From Balamuthia mandrillaris (taxonomy: Eukaryota > Discosea > Longamoebia > Balamuthiidae): 64,000 nt of DNA. The stretch's first letter is position 1. Each line of letters starts with the position of its first letter. Location of the stretch: the NCBI GenBank assembly GCA_031835245.1, contig JAVKOQ010000092.1, positions 1 through 64,000 of the forward strand, given 5' to 3'. The translations under genes were made by a program, and so were the position numbers. Shown here piece after piece: positions 43,642-54,784 of the stretch. Below the pieces are notes generated by a model. That model was given only the letters and a program-made list of their open reading frames with translations. It ran no database searches and was not told the DNA's origin.

Positions 43642-44100
43642 AACGACAAGAAAGAAAGAAAGAAACGACAAGAAAGAAAGGAAAGACAAATAAAAGAGAA
43701 GAGGGACATGCGTACCTTCACCAGATCCAAAGACAGCGTCCATGCGCGTCTCTCTGTCCCAGAGGAACCGTCCGCTGTGCTCCGCGCAAAAGTAATGTAT
43801 GCGGTGCCAGGGTATGTCGCTCCGCTTGGGGTCAAACTTGTCAAACGCTATCTCGAGGACGCCGCGGAAGCGGTCCTCGTAGCCGATCACGATCTGGCTG
43901 GTGTCGTACTGGGCGTCCCATTTGAGCTTGTCGTAGACGTCCTTGGAGGTTCTGAGCTTCTTCTTGCCTTCCTCTCCCTCCCCCTCCCCTCCCGGCCGCC
44001 GCAAGGAGGGGGTACGGGCTTGTTGGGCCTGAGCGGCAGCAGCAGCTCCTCCTTTGCCTCTTCCTCTCTGCGCGTGGGTTGGTTGATCTGCCTTCTCCAT
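40200..44100 (-). CDS. Fusion protein: MJ1316 RNA-end domain, EEP nuclease and poly(A) polymerase
   Basis: Eight exons (44100-43716, 43541-42995, 42825-42612, 42549-41665, 41583-41376, 41276-40994, 40911-40699, 40623-40200) encode 1052 residues with consistent phases. Domain 1 (about 48-110): MJ1316/DUF504-like RNA-end recognition (TSKDVYDKLKWDAQYDTSQ, GYEDRFRG, IPWHRIHYF). Domain 2 (about 220-530): endonuclease/exonuclease/phosphatase fold with TFNVLFDHY, IGLEEV, MGDFNFGDE and PSDHFGV, so the catalytic Glu, Asp-Asn and Asp-His are present. Domain 3 (about 570-1052): poly(A) polymerase nucleotidyltransferase with GSYRLGVHSANSDVDVL (Asp pair), the central domain (RGLLSNSMCFLGSFSWS) and an RNA-binding-like end (VGWMESRMVVFITEVEQL). 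Likely role: trims and tails RNA 3' ends, perhaps after cyclic-phosphate recognition; the combination is inferred to act in one pathway. Confidence 0.88.
43604..43682 (+). repeat. (GAAA)n tetranucleotide repeat in the first intron of the fusion gene
   Basis: GAAA/AAAG units on the + strand (CTTT on the sense strand), in part broken by GAAACGACAA units. Confidence 0.9.
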
Positions 44101-44650
44101 ATGGTGCCGTCGCAGTCGCAGTCGTCTTCAAGGGTGCTTCTTTCAGCCCAAAAGAAGAAGTAGAAGAAGAAGAAGGTTGGAGGGGTGTGCTGGCCTTCAA
44201 GGGACCATTCCTTCTTTTGTTCGAATTCATTTCAGCTAAAACTTTTCTGCCTTTTTTTCCAGATTATCGATACAAGATAAATTATTCATGTACATTCTCC
44301 AATAATTCCAGATTATTGATATAGTGTTTAATAATTGATAATTACTAATAATTCGAGATTATTGCTATAGATTCATCAGAGCAACCGGAGCCGCACGAGA
44401 GTGCGCCATGAATGCGAGGGGAGACGCCGATGGGTATGGAGTATGGTGGTGGAGTTTCAGCTGGTACAAGTGAAGGAGGTAAAAAGCGGCGGCGTTAAGT
44501 TAAGGCCATTTGAGCTTGTTGGGAAGGCGTTCGTGTTGTTTGAGGGGGGCGACATCCAACCGCTCCAGGCCTAGCCTATGCTCACGATCCGTGCTTCCTT
44601 GAACATGAAGCAGCCTACGTCAATGTGGCGTTTATTTTGAAACTCTCCCG
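44101..44650. other. Intergenic region, partly AT-rich with short repeats
   Basis: Downstream of the SAP/RING gene and upstream of the fusion gene (both minus). Between 44262 and 44373 the motif (A)GATTATTGATAT / ATAATTCGAGATTATTG recurs about four times, forming a degenerate AT-rich repeat. An in-frame ATG upstream of the fusion start was not found; a longer open frame at 44230 is out of phase. No gene seen. Confidence 0.45.
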
Positions 44651-45860
44651 TCACAATGTGGAAACAGTAGTGGCTAAAGCGTCTTTAAATCGCACAGGCC
44701 ATACCCGAACCATGCGTTGATTGCAAAACGGGCATGCTCGTCGCCTAACGGCTGCAACACCTCGCGCACACTTTTCGCACATCGAATGCCTGCAGGGCAG
44801 CACCATCACCATCCTCTCCACCTCCACGCCATCCTCCATGCATATCCTGCACTCGTAGCCCTCTGTCCCCTTGCCCTTCTCATCCTCCTCATGCTCATGC
44901 ATAGTAGGATCGGCATTGCGACCAATGACTCCGCGTTGTTGCCACGCTTGAACCAGTCGTCGTTCAATCTCGCCACGGTTCGTTGCGCCGTCGGTGTCTA
45001 TCTGTAATTCCCTACACATTTTGTATACCTATCAACAACAATATAACAGTAAGCAGGGCTCAACATTACAGACAAACGAGGAGGCGTACCTGCTCAAGAG
45101 ATAGAAATTGAAAGCGAATGCAATGCTGTATGTGTTTTCGATCGTAGCTCAGTATTCGTTTCGCCATAACTCGCTTCGTGTTGCTTACAGCCAATCCACG
45201 CGCGATGCACATTGCAGTCAACCTGTCTTTGTGTTGCTTTCTCGCTTCTTCCCAATTGCTTGCCGTATCTACATCTTTCTCCTCTTCGTCGCTCTCTTCT
45301 CCCTCCTCCTCTTCTCCTTCCCGCTGCGTTGTGGTTGTTGTTGTGCTTCCGGCTTTACGGTTCGAAAAAGTCATGATATTCACGATAGCTTGCACCTCAG
45401 AAGATAACAGGTACGCACGAACTGCCTCTCGAACTTCATCTGTGGACTGCAAAGCTTCTTCGGGAACCAACAGTCTTTCTTTCTTACAAAATGCCTTTTT
45501 GTGTAAGGATTTGTTGTTAGTTGTTGTGCACACGCGTGTGGTGTGTGGCGTGTCTGTTCGAGTGGCTGTGTGTACCAAAAGAACATGCAATGGCTGATCA
45601 TCGAGCCAACAGAGTCGTTGCGCTGCGTTGGTTACAAGCGCAGTGGTGGCGGCAGTGAATTGTAATATTACTTCGATGAGCTGTTGCTTTCGGCTTGGAA
45701 TGGTCAGAGGTGGAGGTACACCGGCTGTGGCGTTGCTTTCCACGGCGACGCATTGTTGCTGACTTCGGCGCGCAGCACATGCAATATCGAAACAAGTACG
45801 GAGGTGAATCACCGTAAGTCCCTCCAAGTAATACTCTTGCTCGCCCTGCCACCGCGCCAT
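44651..45860 (-). CDS. SAP-like and RING-finger protein
   Basis: Two exons (45860-45090, 45028-44651) encode about 382 residues. SAP-like helix pairs are visible: YYLEGLTVIHLRTCFDIACA near the start, HKDRLTAMCIARGLAVSNTKR before the intron, and IERRLVQAWQQRG after it. The C-terminal RING (about 310-360) has ECRICMEDG, PCRHSMCEKC and CPFCNQRM with all eight expected ligands for C3HC4. This arrangement suggests a ubiquitin ligase that binds DNA or chromatin. The start is uncertain: a Met at 45860 is in frame, but an upstream ATG with a 43-base intron (MFSTASPGRSSSS) would also fit. Confidence 0.78.
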
Positions 45861-46101
45861 TCGCCCTGCCACTCTCTCTTTGACACACCGAAGAAGAACT
45901 GCTGCGGCCGGGGCTTGCCGTGCTAAACATTTCCTCAAACTTTTTCACAGCAATGAAAGTGGCTTAATAATTAGGTAGATGATGGCCAAACGTATCTTCT
46001 GCTTTCTCTCCGGGTCCGATCGATGCCTTTGGTGTTAACAGAGCCATTATGTTTCGCCCTTTAGGTGGGTTACTCTTCAGCAAAAGGACAAACAGCAAAA
46101 C

Positions 46102-46137
<36 letters not shown>

Positions 46138-46266
46138 AAGCTGCATCCCACATAAAGTGAAAATGGAGCTGCAGAGCTGGATGACCTCACGCGAGAGAAT
46201 GTATGTTCAAAAAAACAAGGGTCGGTGTTTTCTTTAGACAAAACAAAACAAACAAAAATAAAGGTA
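45861..46266. other. Intergenic region with CT microsatellite
   Basis: About 400 bases between the SAP/RING start and the tyrosine-phosphatase stop. A (CT)n run lies at 46105-46134. No gene seen. Confidence 0.5.
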
Positions 46267-48689
46267 TCATACATAAAGAGAAAGAGAGGAGTAGGCCCGC
46301 ACGAGCTCGTGCAAGAATAAATACTGCTCCTTGGTCTGCACCATGCCGCGCCGCTGCTCTCTCAGCTCCTCCACTATCTGTTTCATGTCCAGCTCCTCCC
46401 TCTTCTCCACCTTTTTCAGACGCAACTTCTCCAGGGCAATGTGAGCGGCTATCAGGGTACCTGTCCGCCCTAGCCCCGCGCTGCAGTGCAGCACTATTGG
46501 TCCGTTCAATCCCTCTGGTGCTGCTTGTCTGTGTTGCTCCATCAATCCCAATAACTTAGAGAAAGTGTGGTTAGCCAAAACACAGTGAAGAAGGACGAGA
46601 CAGAGAGAGGTAATGGCGTAAATGCAAGAGAATGACAGAAGAGATGAGAAACCTTTTTGAATGTTTTGGTAGACTTGGGCCTTCCAAAATCAGGCCAGCC
46701 AGTGTAATGTATTTGGACGACCCGCCGTATTTCCTGCTCTTGCCGCTCCTCCAGATCGGTCAAATCCACAAGACCTTGCTCCTCTGCGCTGCTATCATGC
46801 CTCAAACTGAACTCTCGCACGATAATCTTGGCCGAGTGCTGGTGCTGCCTCTCCAACCGGACAGCGATGCTACCGTACTGCTTCCACCCCCCCTCTCCTC
46901 CGCTCTCCGACTCGGCGGTGCCCGGCCGCCTCGTCCTGGAAAGAGGACCCCTCGTGGGCCAATATTTTTCGGCCTTTACTCTCTCCTTCTCCATGAGGCG
47001 CGTCAGCATCATGATGACATAGGAATGCTGCTCCCAGATCATGCGCCAAAAGTCGGCAAAGGTATTAGGAAGAGGGGCTTGGCAGGCGATGTAGACCTGG
47101 CTCTCTCCTTTGACGTAGTTGGCGTTGATGTAGTCGGAGCTGCGGCCCCCTTGGAGCTTCACTCGGGTCTCGGGGTTGGGTAACACGTTGCCGTAGCGGT
47201 TTTTGTGGATATTGTGGTACTCAAGGGCGAAGTTGAAGTCAGGCTTGGCTTTGCGTTGCTCCTGTAAGGCCAGTTGCTCAAACTCGCTTTGGAGCTTGGC
47301 CTCCTCCATCTCGGAGGTGGTCAGAAGCGTCCTCTTTTTGTTTTTTGCTTTTGCTTTGGATTTCTTCTTTCTCCCAGTTTCACTTTCGGTGTCGCTGCTC
47401 GATTCTTCCTCTTCTTTCTCCTCTTCCTCTGATTCTTCTTCCTCTTCCTCTTCCTCTTCCCCGTCCTCTTCTTCAGAATCGGAAGAACCTTCTCCCTCTT
47501 CTTCTGTTTCTTTTTCTTCTTTTTCATCCTCCTCCGAGGTTACGGTATTACTGAAACGGCACACGTCTTGACCCTTCTTACCTTTTGCTTCCTCTACAGT
47601 GTCTGTTTCTCCCAAGTCATTTTCTACCTCCACTTCGATGTTTCTGCCTGGTTTGCTTTCTTTTGATTCTTTCTTTTCCTTCTTTTTCTTTTTGTCCTTC
47701 TCTTTCTCTTTCTCTTTATCCTTTTCTTTACACTTATCCTTACGTTGGTGATGATGTTTCCCGCCAATTCGAAGTTGCCAACCTTTTCCTTTTGCCTTTG
47801 CTCCTCCACCTTTTCCTTTCTCTTCCTTCTCCTCCTCTCCGCTATGAGAGCTTTGCCCACCATGAATCAAAGCCGTCTCTCCCGAATCTTCGCTGATGCA
47901 TCCTTCGCTCCAACAATCTCGTTCTACTGTAGTTATCGTCTTTGTCGTCGTTGTTGTTGGAGAACCAGCAAGCAGAGACCGACCGTCTACAATCCCAGCT
48001 CGTGGTTTGCGAAGATCGATTTTGGCCACCTGTCTAAGGTCATGTTGATGGAAATCATCCGGCTCTTCTCCGCCAGACTTGGATTTTCCCAATTCTCGTC
48101 GTCGTTCTTGCTTTTTCCTTCTTCTCGTCTTTCTGTTTCTCTTTAGTTGCTGCTCTTGAGCTTTCTCGTTTTCTTGTTTATCTTTCTCTTTGTCTTTACC
48201 CTCCCGGTCGATCTTATTTCGGAAGAAAGCCAAGCGAGCCAGTTTTGGACTTTTAGGGGGAGGGTTGGCTCCTTCTGCTCCTTTCGGCCGGTGTTTGTAG
48301 GAAGGCGAAGAAATGAGGCTAGTGGTGCTAGCGCGGCGTCTATATGCCACAACAGGGCTAGCAGGAGTGGAGCGATGGCCTCTCCCTAATCGTCTTCGTT
48401 TTGCCTTGTCGTCTTTTGTTGTTGCATCTGTACATGTCGTTGGTGTAGTAAGTTTCTCCGTCTTTGGCTTTTTGGGAGAGGTTTGTTGTTCCGTTGTTTG
48501 TTGTTGCTTCTTCTTGTGGTACTTCTCGTCATTTGTTTGTCTTTTGCCGTTGGAGAGTACGTCTTTTGCTTGCGTTGAGCCAACGACCACTTTTCTCTCT
48601 TCTTTACAATCGTGGTCGTGGTTTCCGTCTCCGCACACGCTTGAGGCTGTGGAACTGGACGGCCTTTTTGCTGGCTTTGTATTAAACAT
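46267..48689 (-). CDS. Protein tyrosine phosphatase with long charged N-terminus
   Basis: Two exons (48689-46653, 46554-46267) encode about 774 residues. The catalytic domain (about 530-770) has KNRYGNVLPNPETRVKL, DYINANYV, YIACQAPLPNTFADFWRM, HYTGWPDFG (WPD loop acid) and VLHCSAGLGRTGTL (CX5R). It should be an active classical PTP. The N-terminal about 500 residues are disordered: basic clusters, KEKDKEKEKEKDKKKKKE and long acidic Glu/Ser runs. No SH2, FERM or membrane segment is visible, so nuclear or cytosolic location is inferred. The start is the first ATG after a GA-rich leader. Confidence 0.92.
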
Positions 48690-49977
48690 GGTGGAGGCAC
48701 AGTTGCAATCTACTTGTTTGAAAGAAAGAAAATGAGAGCTAGAACGAGAGAGAGAGAGAGAGAGAGAGAAGAATAACAAGAGAGGGTCGAGGAGAACGAG
48801 ACGAGAGGAGAGAGAAAGAGAGAGAAGAGAGAAGAGCTGGTCGAGGAAGAAGGGGAAAGCAAACCGAAGAAACGGGAACAAATGAACAAGGTAAAAAAAA
48901 ACAAAGCAATAATGGCCACGACGTGCAGTCCACAGGAAAAAGTGAAATCTTCCTCAAGACACAATCAGCATCGGGGCCAAACAAAATATTAAAGGTCTCT
49001 TTCACAAAAACTTCTCTCTTGCTTTCGGGTCCTTTCGGTTGCACAGTAGAGCCTCACAACAATAACAAAAAAAAATGCTGGCAAAATCACAAAGCCTTTT
49101 CCTTCGTTCTCTATCTCTCTGTCGTGTGTGCGTGGTTGTGATCTTTGGGCAGTCTCTCTCTCTTTTTCTCTACAGCAAAAAAAAAGAGGTGCCAGCGTTG
49201 TCCACAAAAAAAAAAACCCAACGGAAAAGAGCAGAAAACCGGAAGAAGAGGAGCGAGGTTGACCGAAAGAGAGGGCAAGAAAGACAGGGAAAAAAAAAAT
49301 AGAGCAGCTACTCCCTTCACCAAGCGGTCGAGGTTATTTGTCCTCTTTTGTGTGTGAGCGGCAAAGAGCAGTAGCGGCGGTTTTAAAAAGACGAATCGGT
49401 GAAGCTGAAACAAGGCTTCGAACTGAACCACGATGAGAATCGGCTATTTTTTTTTTTCAAACAAAAAAAAAATGAGGACGGGGTTTTAATGCGTTTCATT
49501 CATTCGGTAGTGTAGTTTCGGTTAATCGGAGATGTTTTATTAAACGATCCATCGTTGCAACCAACGGAACTCCTCTTTTTTTTGTGTGGACCAACAAGGA
49601 ATGCGGCCCAAACTGTTTGCATGCCGTGGTGCTCTGCCGTCCTCCCCTCCTCCTCCTCTCCCCCCCAAAAAAATTCGCAACAGAGACTCTTGCGGCTTTT
49701 TGGCGAGGCAAAGACAGGCTTGAAAGGAGTGGCCAATCACGAATCATACATTAGGTATTAAGGAGTGAGGTCGTTTGCGCATTGGCCCGCATTTTCGGGT
49801 CCATGTCCAAAAAGGGAAAAGAACGTTAAAAATGGGCAAAGGCAGAAAAAACCTTTCGGATAAGAAGAGGAAAGAGAAAAATAAAAACAAAAACAAAGCT
49901 TCGCGCTGACCCATTTGTTTTTTTTTTTTGAAAAAAAATTAGGAGACCAAGGAAGAAAACACTGCAGTCGCTTTGAG
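48690..49977. other. Divergent region between PTP (-) and CH-domain gene (+)
   Basis: About 1.3 kb. A GA microsatellite (48749-48768) lies in the PTP leader. A minus frame around 48900-49044 reads protein-like (KETFNILFGPDADCVLRKIS) and could be a 5' exon of the PTP transcript. Another minus frame (49496-49747) of about 83 codons (MIRDWPLLSSLSLPRQKAAR) has no match. Several poly-A/T runs. Nothing is firm. Confidence 0.35.
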
Positions 49978-52612
49978 ATGCCGAGGGAAAAGGGAGAGAA
50001 GAAAACCTCCAAGAGGAAGGAGGAGACGAAAGACAAGGTGGACGAAAAAAAAGCAAAGACCTCCACGAAGAAAGCCAAGGACCCTGCCAAAGAGGGAGAG
50101 AAGCCCAAGAAGGCCACCAAGAAAAAGTCGCCGGCTTCTTCTTCTGGCAAAAAGAAGGACAACAGTGGTAAATCATCCTCAAAGTCGGTGAAGAAGGTTG
50201 CATCACCTCGCTCCAAAGAAGAAAAGGCAAGTTCATCAGCTACCACTTCTTCCAAAAAGAAGTCGTCATCGTCGTCCAAAAAAGTAAAAACGGAGAGGAG
50301 TAAGAAGTCTGGTGGAGAACAGGACTCCGGCAAGACCAAATCCCAGAAGAAAAAAGTCGAGAAGAAGCATGTCGAGGAGGAACAAACTCCCATACGCGAA
50401 GCTGAAGAGGCTGTTGCTCCCGTTCCGAAAGTAATTGCGGAAGAGAACAGAACAAAGCACCACGAACCGGAACTAGAACCAGACCATCGAGCGGAAGAGC
50501 TTGCCCCTGTTGTAAAAGAGGATGAGGAACCTTTGAAGAAAGAAACTCCTCGTAAGAAAGATCCAGAGCAACCCCAGCAGAAAGCAGCACCTGCAGCCAA
50601 GCCTCAACAAGAGCCAGAATGGAAGAGAAGGCAAAGAGAGGAGGAAGAAAGGAAGCTTCGACAACAGCAAGAAGAGTTTGAGAGGAAGCGGCTAGCATCG
50701 GAGAGGGGAAGAGAAGCCAATCAGCAACAGCGCGATGAGGCTTATCGCAAGATGCAGGAAAAAGACCAAAAGGTTAGTCAGGCGGCCGTTGAAAAGCTGA
50801 GAGAGAAAAACGCCAGCCAGCAAGCTTGGATTGAGGCCGTCACTGGAGAGAAGTTTGATCACCCGCGTTTCGCAGACTCCTTGAAGAGTGGCATTCTTCT
50901 TTGCAAGTATGTATCGTATGGATGTTTTCATGTTTCGTTTGTGTCTCCGGACCGTGCGTTTCACTTTTCACATTCTCCTTTTCTCATTCCTCTGCATTTT
51001 TCTGTCTTTTCTAAACAGACTCGCCAATGCTATCAAGCCCGGAGTTGTGGCCAAGTACAATGACGCCAAGCTGCCCTTCAAACAAATGGAGAACATTTCC
51101 ATGTTCCTTACCGCTTGCACCACCATTGGTATCTCCGAGGATGACAAGTTTGATGTGGTGGACCTATATGAAGAAAAGAACTTGGTTCGTGTGGCCTGCT
51201 GTGTGGACGCTCTGGGAAGGTTCGTCAATGACAAGCTCCCCGATTGGAACGGCCCTCGTTTGAAGTTTGGTGGCGATGCTACCCCTCGCGAAAGAACAGA
51301 GCCACAAAGGCAGGCCGATGAAAAAGAAAGAGGAGGGAAGGAAGAGAAGGACTCCTCCTCTTCCTCCAGTGAAAGCGAAGGTGAAAGTGATCACCAGGGA
51401 AAGAATGCGGAACGACCGCAACAAGAAGAAGATGCAGTAGAGGGAGACACCAAGGTGGATAAGGAAGAAGAATCCTCTTCTTCATCTTCGGAGGAAGAGG
51501 AACAAGAAGAAGAGGAAAAGAAAGGAAAGGAGGACGAAGAGGCACCAAAGGAAGCTGAGCCAGCGAAACAGGACGAAATTTCATCACCGCAAAAAGAAAA
51601 GGAAGAGAAGAGCAACACCGCCGATACAAAAACTAAAGGTAACGCAGGAGCTGCCCCAACCGCTTCATCCTCTGCCTCTGCCCCTGGTTTGCAACGTAAG
51701 GTCTCCGATATTGCTAGCAGGTTCCAAGGCAGCAGCAGCAACAACGGTGCTCCCAAAAACAACTCCAACAACAAGCCGGTTGTTCAACGCAAGGTATCGA
51801 ATATCGCCAACAAGTTTGGTGGCAGCACCTCCTCATCCTCCCCTGCCGGCGGAAGGAAGGGCTCTACCACCACCACAGCCACCAAAACAGGCCCTGGCAA
51901 AGTGTCCAACATCGCCAACAAGTTTGGTGGCAGCGCATCTAGCTCTCATTCCTCACCCCAGTTCAAAAGGACGGGCACCTTCTCCGGCCGAAGCAACTCC
52001 CCAGCGAGCAACAGGAAGGTCTCCAACATCTCCACCATGTTCCAGGCCCCCAAGTCCGCCGCCCCCGCCCCTCAGGACGAGATGGCACAGCTCAAGAAGA
52101 AAGGCTCCGTCTCCACGCTGATGAGAAAGTTTGGGGCATCTGCTGACACCAACTCCCTCCCCAATGAGCCCAAGAGGCACAGTCCTCCCTCTTCCTTGTC
52201 GGCCAGAGGACCTGGGCCACAACATCAGCAAGCCAAAGCGGGCAGCAAGATTGCGGATAGGTTCTTAGCTCAAGCTCAGGCGAATAAGAACGGTAGCGCT
52301 GCTGGTAATGGTGCCAAGCCTCCGGTGAAGAGCGGAAATGTGCAAGGCTTGCAAGCCAAGTTTACGCCACAAGCTTCTTCTGAGAAGGTGACGGAGGAGA
52401 AGGAGAAAGAGGAGGAGGAGGAGGAAGAGAAGAAGGAAGAAGAACAGGAACATGGATTGGAAGAGGTTGGCAGCGGTAGCAGTAGCAGCAGCAGCAGTAG
52501 TGAAGGGGAGGAAGACTCGAGCGATGAAGACGATGAGGATGACGACGAAGAGGAAGAGGTTGAAGCTGAGGGCAAAGGTTTGGCAGAAGAAACAGAGACC
52601 ATAGTGGAATAA
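49978..52612 (+). CDS. Calponin-homology protein with repeated KVSNIANKFGG motifs
   Basis: Two exons (49978-50906, 51019-52612) encode 840 residues. Residues 1-240 are Lys/Ser/Glu-rich and disordered; a coiled coil (EEERKLRQQQEEFERKR) follows. The single CH domain (about 285-405; QQAWIEAVTGEKFDHPRFAD, LLCKLANAIKPG, FKQMENISMFLTACTTIGI, VDLYEEKNLVRVACCVDALG) is of the transgelin/calponin class that binds actin or regulates signalling. Downstream, at least five related motifs occur: RKVSDIASRFQG, RKVSNIANKFGG, GKVSNIANKFGG, RKVSNISTMFQA, SKIADRF, plus the weaker VSTLMRKFGA. They are spaced by Ser/Gly linkers and may be short actin- or partner-binding peptides. An acidic tail ends the protein. 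Confidence 0.88.
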
Positions 52613-52923
52613 GCCCGCACACCTGGAATCCTCCTATGTCGACAAAAACGATATTTTTAAAAGGTAAAACCGATTATCGATATACTTTTATTTTTATACT
52701 GTGAAAACGAGTGAAATATCACATAAATTTAACGTCAATATTGAAGTTGTCGAAAAAGTGGTAAAAATAAATAGATAAACGAGAATATATTTCATCACAG
52801 CGAAAAAAAAAAACAACGAAACGAGTAGCAGAGGCCAAGTTTCGTCGCCAGAGCTTCGATCCGAGTAGAGAGAGAGAGAGAGATTAGAAAAGAAGCACAA
52901 AAGAGAGGGAGGGGAAAAAAACA
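52613..52923. other. Intergenic region upstream of the ZSWIM-type gene
   Basis: AT-rich; GTCGACA at 52638-52644, ATTATCGATAT near 52672, TTGTCGA near 52748, and a short GA run (52867-52883) before the start codon. No gene seen. Confidence 0.5.
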
Positions 52924-54735
52924 ATGGACGTTGCCGCCACATCCTCGCCGATGGTGCTGGAAGAAGATGCTGGCCAATCGGAATCGACGAACGCTTCATC
53001 TTCAGCTTCTTCTTCTTCTTCGGCAAATCATCATAAACGACCCAACAAAGACAAAGGAAAAGAGAAAAAGCGAACCTCTTCCTCAAAAGGCGGCCCAACG
53101 CAAAAGAAACCCTTTGTGATGGATCGTAAGCAGGCAGAGGCCATCTTCAAGCAACTGCGCCAGTACTTTGAGGCCAAAAATAGGGTATGGCAGCCCCAAT
53201 CCACAGAGTCGGTGGTGAGAGTGCAACCGCCCGTTGCAGGCTCATCGGCTGGTGGCACTTCTTCTTCCTCTTCTGTTCGTACTGCTTCGACTTCGCTATT
53301 TCCTAGTCTCACCGAAGAACATCTCAACTTATATGGGTTAGTGACTGTCTCTCTCGTGCTCTCGTTCTATGCTTCTCTCTTTTCTCCCGTCTCTCTCTCC
53401 TTTCCTCCCTCTCTCTCTCTCTCTCTCTCTCTCCTCTCCCTCTCCCTCTCCCCTCTCCCTCCCTCTCCCTCTCCCTCTCCCTCTCCCTCTCCCTCTCTCC
53501 CTCTCCCTCTCCCTCCCTCTCCCTCTCTCTCCCTCTCCCTCCCCTCCCTCCCTCTCCCTCTCCCTCTCCCTCTCCCTCTCCCTCTCCCTCTCTCTCCCTC
53601 TCCCTCTCCCTCTCCCTCTCCCTCTCCTCTCCCCTCTCCCCCTCTCCCCTCTCCCCTCTCGCCTCTCTTAACCGTTCCTTTTAACAAACAGCAAAGCGGG
53701 TTCTTATGCCAGCGCAAAAAGCCTATTTACAGCACTTGGTTCTATTCCTCACTATACCATCTATCGCTATGGCAATGTATTTCGTGGCATGCCCAATGAT
53801 AATGTATGTTCTTCCTATACTCCCCTTTCTTTGCAAAAGCCTACTCTTGTTCTTGACTTTCCTGTGCTTCTTGTACTTCTTATTCTTCTTCTTTTCCTCC
53901 TCCTCTCCTCCTCTCCTCCTCTCCTCCTCCTCGTTTTTCTTCTTTTTTCAGAGCATGCAACCCACACAAATGGTAACTATCCATCGAACGGAGGCTGGAG
54001 GAGTATCCAAAGCCACCTGCATGTGCGGCGCTGGCTCTGGCACGTTTTGGTGCTCGCACGTCCTGTCTATATTGTTGATATGTATGTATAAGCCTGAAAA
54101 AGTGTTAGACTACGAGGTAGTCAGAAGTAATGTGGCTTCTTTGGACAGGACCACTCTCGAAACTCTTGTATTAAACCAGGTCTTGCTTCTTTGTTCTCTT
54201 ATTCTCTCTTTATCTCTTTTCTGTCCCTCTTCGTCTCCCTTCCTCTCTCATTCTATACTTACCATCACTCTTTTCAGATTTACAATGATCAAGCGTATGG
54301 GCAACGAATCAACCCAGTCTTATCTGGCACCACGCCTGTAAAAGAAGAAGCTCTTGCCATCTTTCAACAACAACAACAACAACAGCAAGGGCAACAAAAC
54401 CAAACACAACGAAAGCGAAAAGTAGAGACTTCTTCTGCTCAAGCCTCGGCCGAAACAACACTCACCGACAAGTTCATGGGATCCGCTGCCTCTACTCTGG
54501 ACGTAAAAGCCGTGACCAAGGAACTGCTCGGCACGAGCCCCTCTCATTATTCCGGTTTACCGTTCTTTGATTATGATGACTCAGAGTCTGACTCAGATTG
54601 TTCTTGCGACTATCACTACTGCTTTGATGATGATTACTATTATGAATACGGTCACGATTGTCGGCGCACTGTTGCAAGGTTTGACTGGTTGTGGTTGTGG
54701 TGGTTGTGGTAGTTGTGGTTGTGGTTGCTGATTGT

Positions 54736-54784
<49 letters not shown>

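Noticed and set aside
43554-43844. Phe/Leu/Ser-repeat minus frame
   Set aside because: Runs through the (GAAA)n intronic repeat of the fusion gene.
53367-53717. Minus-strand Gly/Arg/Glu repeat frame
   Set aside because: Antisense of the CCCTCT microsatellite in a ZSWIM intron.
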